64,000 nt of DNA, taken from the NCBI RefSeq assembly GCF_003201815.1, contig NZ_QJKB01000002.1:464845-528844 (forward strand), written 5' to 3'. The notes below the pieces were generated by a model. The model worked only from the letters and a program-made list of their open reading frames with translations. It did no database searches and was not told the origin of the DNA. This document shows positions 62,946 through 64,000 of this stretch, piece by piece. A program made the translations under genes and the position numbers. Positions within the stretch are counted from its first letter, which is position 1. Each line of letters begins with the position of its first letter. The DNA comes from Undibacterium pigrum (GTDB lineage Bacteria > Pseudomonadota > Gammaproteobacteria > Burkholderiales > Burkholderiaceae_D).

Positions 62946-63659
62946 TTACTCTTCCGCAGCAAGACGATTTCTGATGGTGTTAACATCCTCGGTCCGCGTA
63001 AGGTACCTTGCTTCTGATTGAGTAAGGCAGTCGAAACCGTGACTGAACTTGTTTCGCCACCAGTCTTCAAAGTCTTTTCCATGTTTTGCCCTCAATTCTG
63101 CCAATTGCTCTTGTGTTGGTGTAAGTATAGCTGAATACGGTTTCCCGGTTAATACGGTTGCTCCGATGACTGTGCCGCCTGCTGTCTCTATGAATCCCTT
63201 CATATTTGCGAGTGTGCCACCTTGGCCTATGAAATCATCGACGAGCACATAATTTGCACCTTTAATAATAGCACCGTCAAAAATTGCTTGCCTGGCCATA
63301 CGAGCGAAACCATTTGCGCCTGTATGTCCGACGACGTTAATTTGCACTACGTTGCCATCAGTCGGTATGTCTAATCTGCGTCCTAGTTCATCAGCAAATG
63401 CTTCTGGTATGGCATTGACGCCATCTTTTTCAAATGCGTGAGCTGAGACAAGGATGGCTTGGCGTCCATGAATCAATTCTTTGAGCTCTGCCACTGCTTG
63501 GTTAGAAGTGGTTTCTTTGACTAAGGTAAAAGCAGCATCTGCGTCACCCGCTTTAGCATCTTGGTAATGGGGGTGCTTTTTTACCCGTGATTCTTCTGCG
63601 TGCAGAATCGCGGGAGGGAAATTTTGCCACGGAGTACGGATTGGGATGTTCGCATTCAT
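62946..63659 (-). CDS. Phosphoribosyltransferase-domain protein, lone insert between gyrB repeats
   Basis: A 237-residue protein. Its PRPP-binding loop is NYVLVDDFIGQGGTLANMKG (Asp141-Asp142), preceded by LVSAHAFEKDGVNAIPEAFADELGRRL. The loop has the type I phosphoribosyltransferase form, but FIGQGGT replaces the usual xxTGGT. There is a short conserved C-terminus (WWRNKFSHGFDCLTQSEARYL). Orotate or hypoxanthine specificity motifs are not evident, so the base is unknown. The gene stands alone between gyrB and a gyrB fragment and is probably accessory DNA. Some phosphoribosyltransferases occur as effectors of retrons or toxin systems; no such partner is seen here. Confidence 0.85.
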   Translation of the reverse strand: MNANIPIRTPWQNFPPAILHAEESRVKKHPHYQDAKAGDADAAFTLVKETTSNQAVAELKELIHGRQAILVSAHAFEKDGVNAIPEAFADELGRRLDIPTDGNVVQINVVGHTGANGFARMARQAIFDGAIIKGANYVLVDDFIGQGGTLANMKGFIETAGGTVIGATVLTGKPYSAILTPTQEQLAELRAKHGKDFEDWWRNKFSHGFDCLTQSEARYLTRTEDVNTIRNRLAAEE

Positions 63660-63714
63660 AGCATTAATGTAATTTACCTAATATGATAAGGAAAGCTGTT
63701 TAATGGATGAACAC

Positions 63715-63741
63715 AAAAAAAGCCAATCAAGAATGATTGGC
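63715..63741 (-). terminator. Rho-independent terminator of gyrB
   Basis: GCCAATCA pairs with TGATTGGC around a 4-base loop, and on the minus strand the stem runs into seven T residues. It lies about 33 bases past the gyrB stop codon. It differs in sequence from the hairpin after the gyrB fragment. Confidence 0.88.
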
Positions 63742-63773
63742 CTTTTCGTTTTACTGCATAGACATCAACTACC

Positions 63774-64000
63774 TCAAACGTCAATATTCCCCGCCCTCAA
63801 CGCATTCGATTCAATAAATGCCCTGCGTGGTTCTACGTCGTCGCCCATCAGTGTTGTGAAGATCTGGTCGGCGGCGATCGCGTCTTCGATCTGTACTTTG
63901 AGCAGGCGGCGGACTGTGGGGTCCATGGTGGTTTCCCAGAGTTGGCTTGGGTTCATTTCGCCCAGACCTTTATAGCGTTGTTTGCTGACGCCGCGTTCGG
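63774..64000 (-). CDS. gyrB: DNA gyrase subunit B, C-terminal end (continues beyond window)
   Basis: The last 75 or so residues of GyrB, open to the right edge: [59 protein letters not shown] and the end NIDV. This is the Toprim-to-tail region of type IIA topoisomerase subunit B, which binds GyrA and DNA. The gene body lies to the right of the window. It is followed by its own terminator. The same 224 bases are repeated at 62616-62839. Confidence 0.95.
   Translation of the reverse strand, partial: ERGVSKQRYKGLGEMNPSQLWETTMDPTVRRLLKVQIEDAIAADQIFTTLMGDDVEPRRAFIESNALRAGNIDV

Noticed and set aside
62616..63997. gyrB repeats interpreted as att sites of an integrative element
   Set aside because: No integrase is present and 224 bases with silent differences are far longer than usual att cores; recombination between gyrB homologues explains them better.

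Overview
The window looks like chromosomal DNA of a betaproteobacterium of the Burkholderiales, probably Oxalobacteraceae and perhaps Undibacterium-like. This rests on protein character (GyrB C-terminus, DUF3297, TonB receptor plus FucP-type permease, NemA/NemR) and an apparently intermediate GC content; no database was consulted. The 3' end of gyrB lies at the right edge on the minus strand. In this order the replication origin and dnaA-dnaN often lie just beyond gyrB, but they are outside the window. No rRNA, tRNA, CRISPR array, integrase or transposase gene was found.

Layout, left to right. 1-5134: a thioester-type alpha-2-macroglobulin lipoprotein (C-terminus cut by the window) and an exported protein, separated by a 158-bp palindromic element. 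5324-10219: YceH-like protein, a solo AAA ATPase, an unknown protein, and a zinc-ribbon/SPFH pair. 10541-13067: an AT-richer patch with a possible uracil-DNA-glycosylase-like protein and a hipBA toxin-antitoxin pair. 13245-22893: a carbohydrate sensing and uptake region (FucP-like permease, TonB receptor, sugar-binding protein, histidine kinase, response regulator, GtsA-like sugar-binding protein) with no ABC permease or ATPase. 23263-31234: osmolyte-type ABC fusion, dienelactone hydrolase, glycerophosphodiesterase, nemA-nemR with matching operators, aspartokinase. 31479-38299: a signalling cluster of an FHA protein, a zinc-ribbon/SPFH-like coiled-coil protein and a Ser/Thr kinase, followed by a Kelch protein. 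38406-48796: hydrolase with an OhrR-like regulator, DTW protein, DUF3297, katG, an FAD monooxygenase and an ABC binding protein that share a probable MarR operator, and a MocR regulator.

48797-58304: small and unknown genes, then a light/oxidative-stress region with a photolyase, a lipocalin and an unusual 962-aa fusion of an FAD desaturase-like protein to a polyprenyl diphosphate synthase. Beside it lies a scar in which the start of a DASH-type cryptochrome is joined to a second copy of the end of that synthase. An ArsR regulator, a small membrane protein and a secreted esterase follow.

58436-64000: an AT-rich island abutting gyrB, all on the minus strand. It holds a 967-aa Ski2/Hel308-like helicase with a C-terminal PD-(D/E)XK nuclease motif, followed by a 289-aa protein with a caspase/CHAT-like His-Cys dyad. 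This pair is the best candidate for an undescribed, possibly anti-phage, system. Between it and gyrB a lone phosphoribosyltransferase gene is flanked by 224-bp direct repeats of the gyrB 3' end. The repeats differ at six positions, all silent, which suggests the inserted DNA arrived with its own functional gyrB end.

Two families of palindromic repeats are dispersed through the window (two copies of a 158-bp element; three copies of a roughly 100-115-bp element). In three of the five copies the repeat edge coincides with the stop codon of the neighbouring gene.
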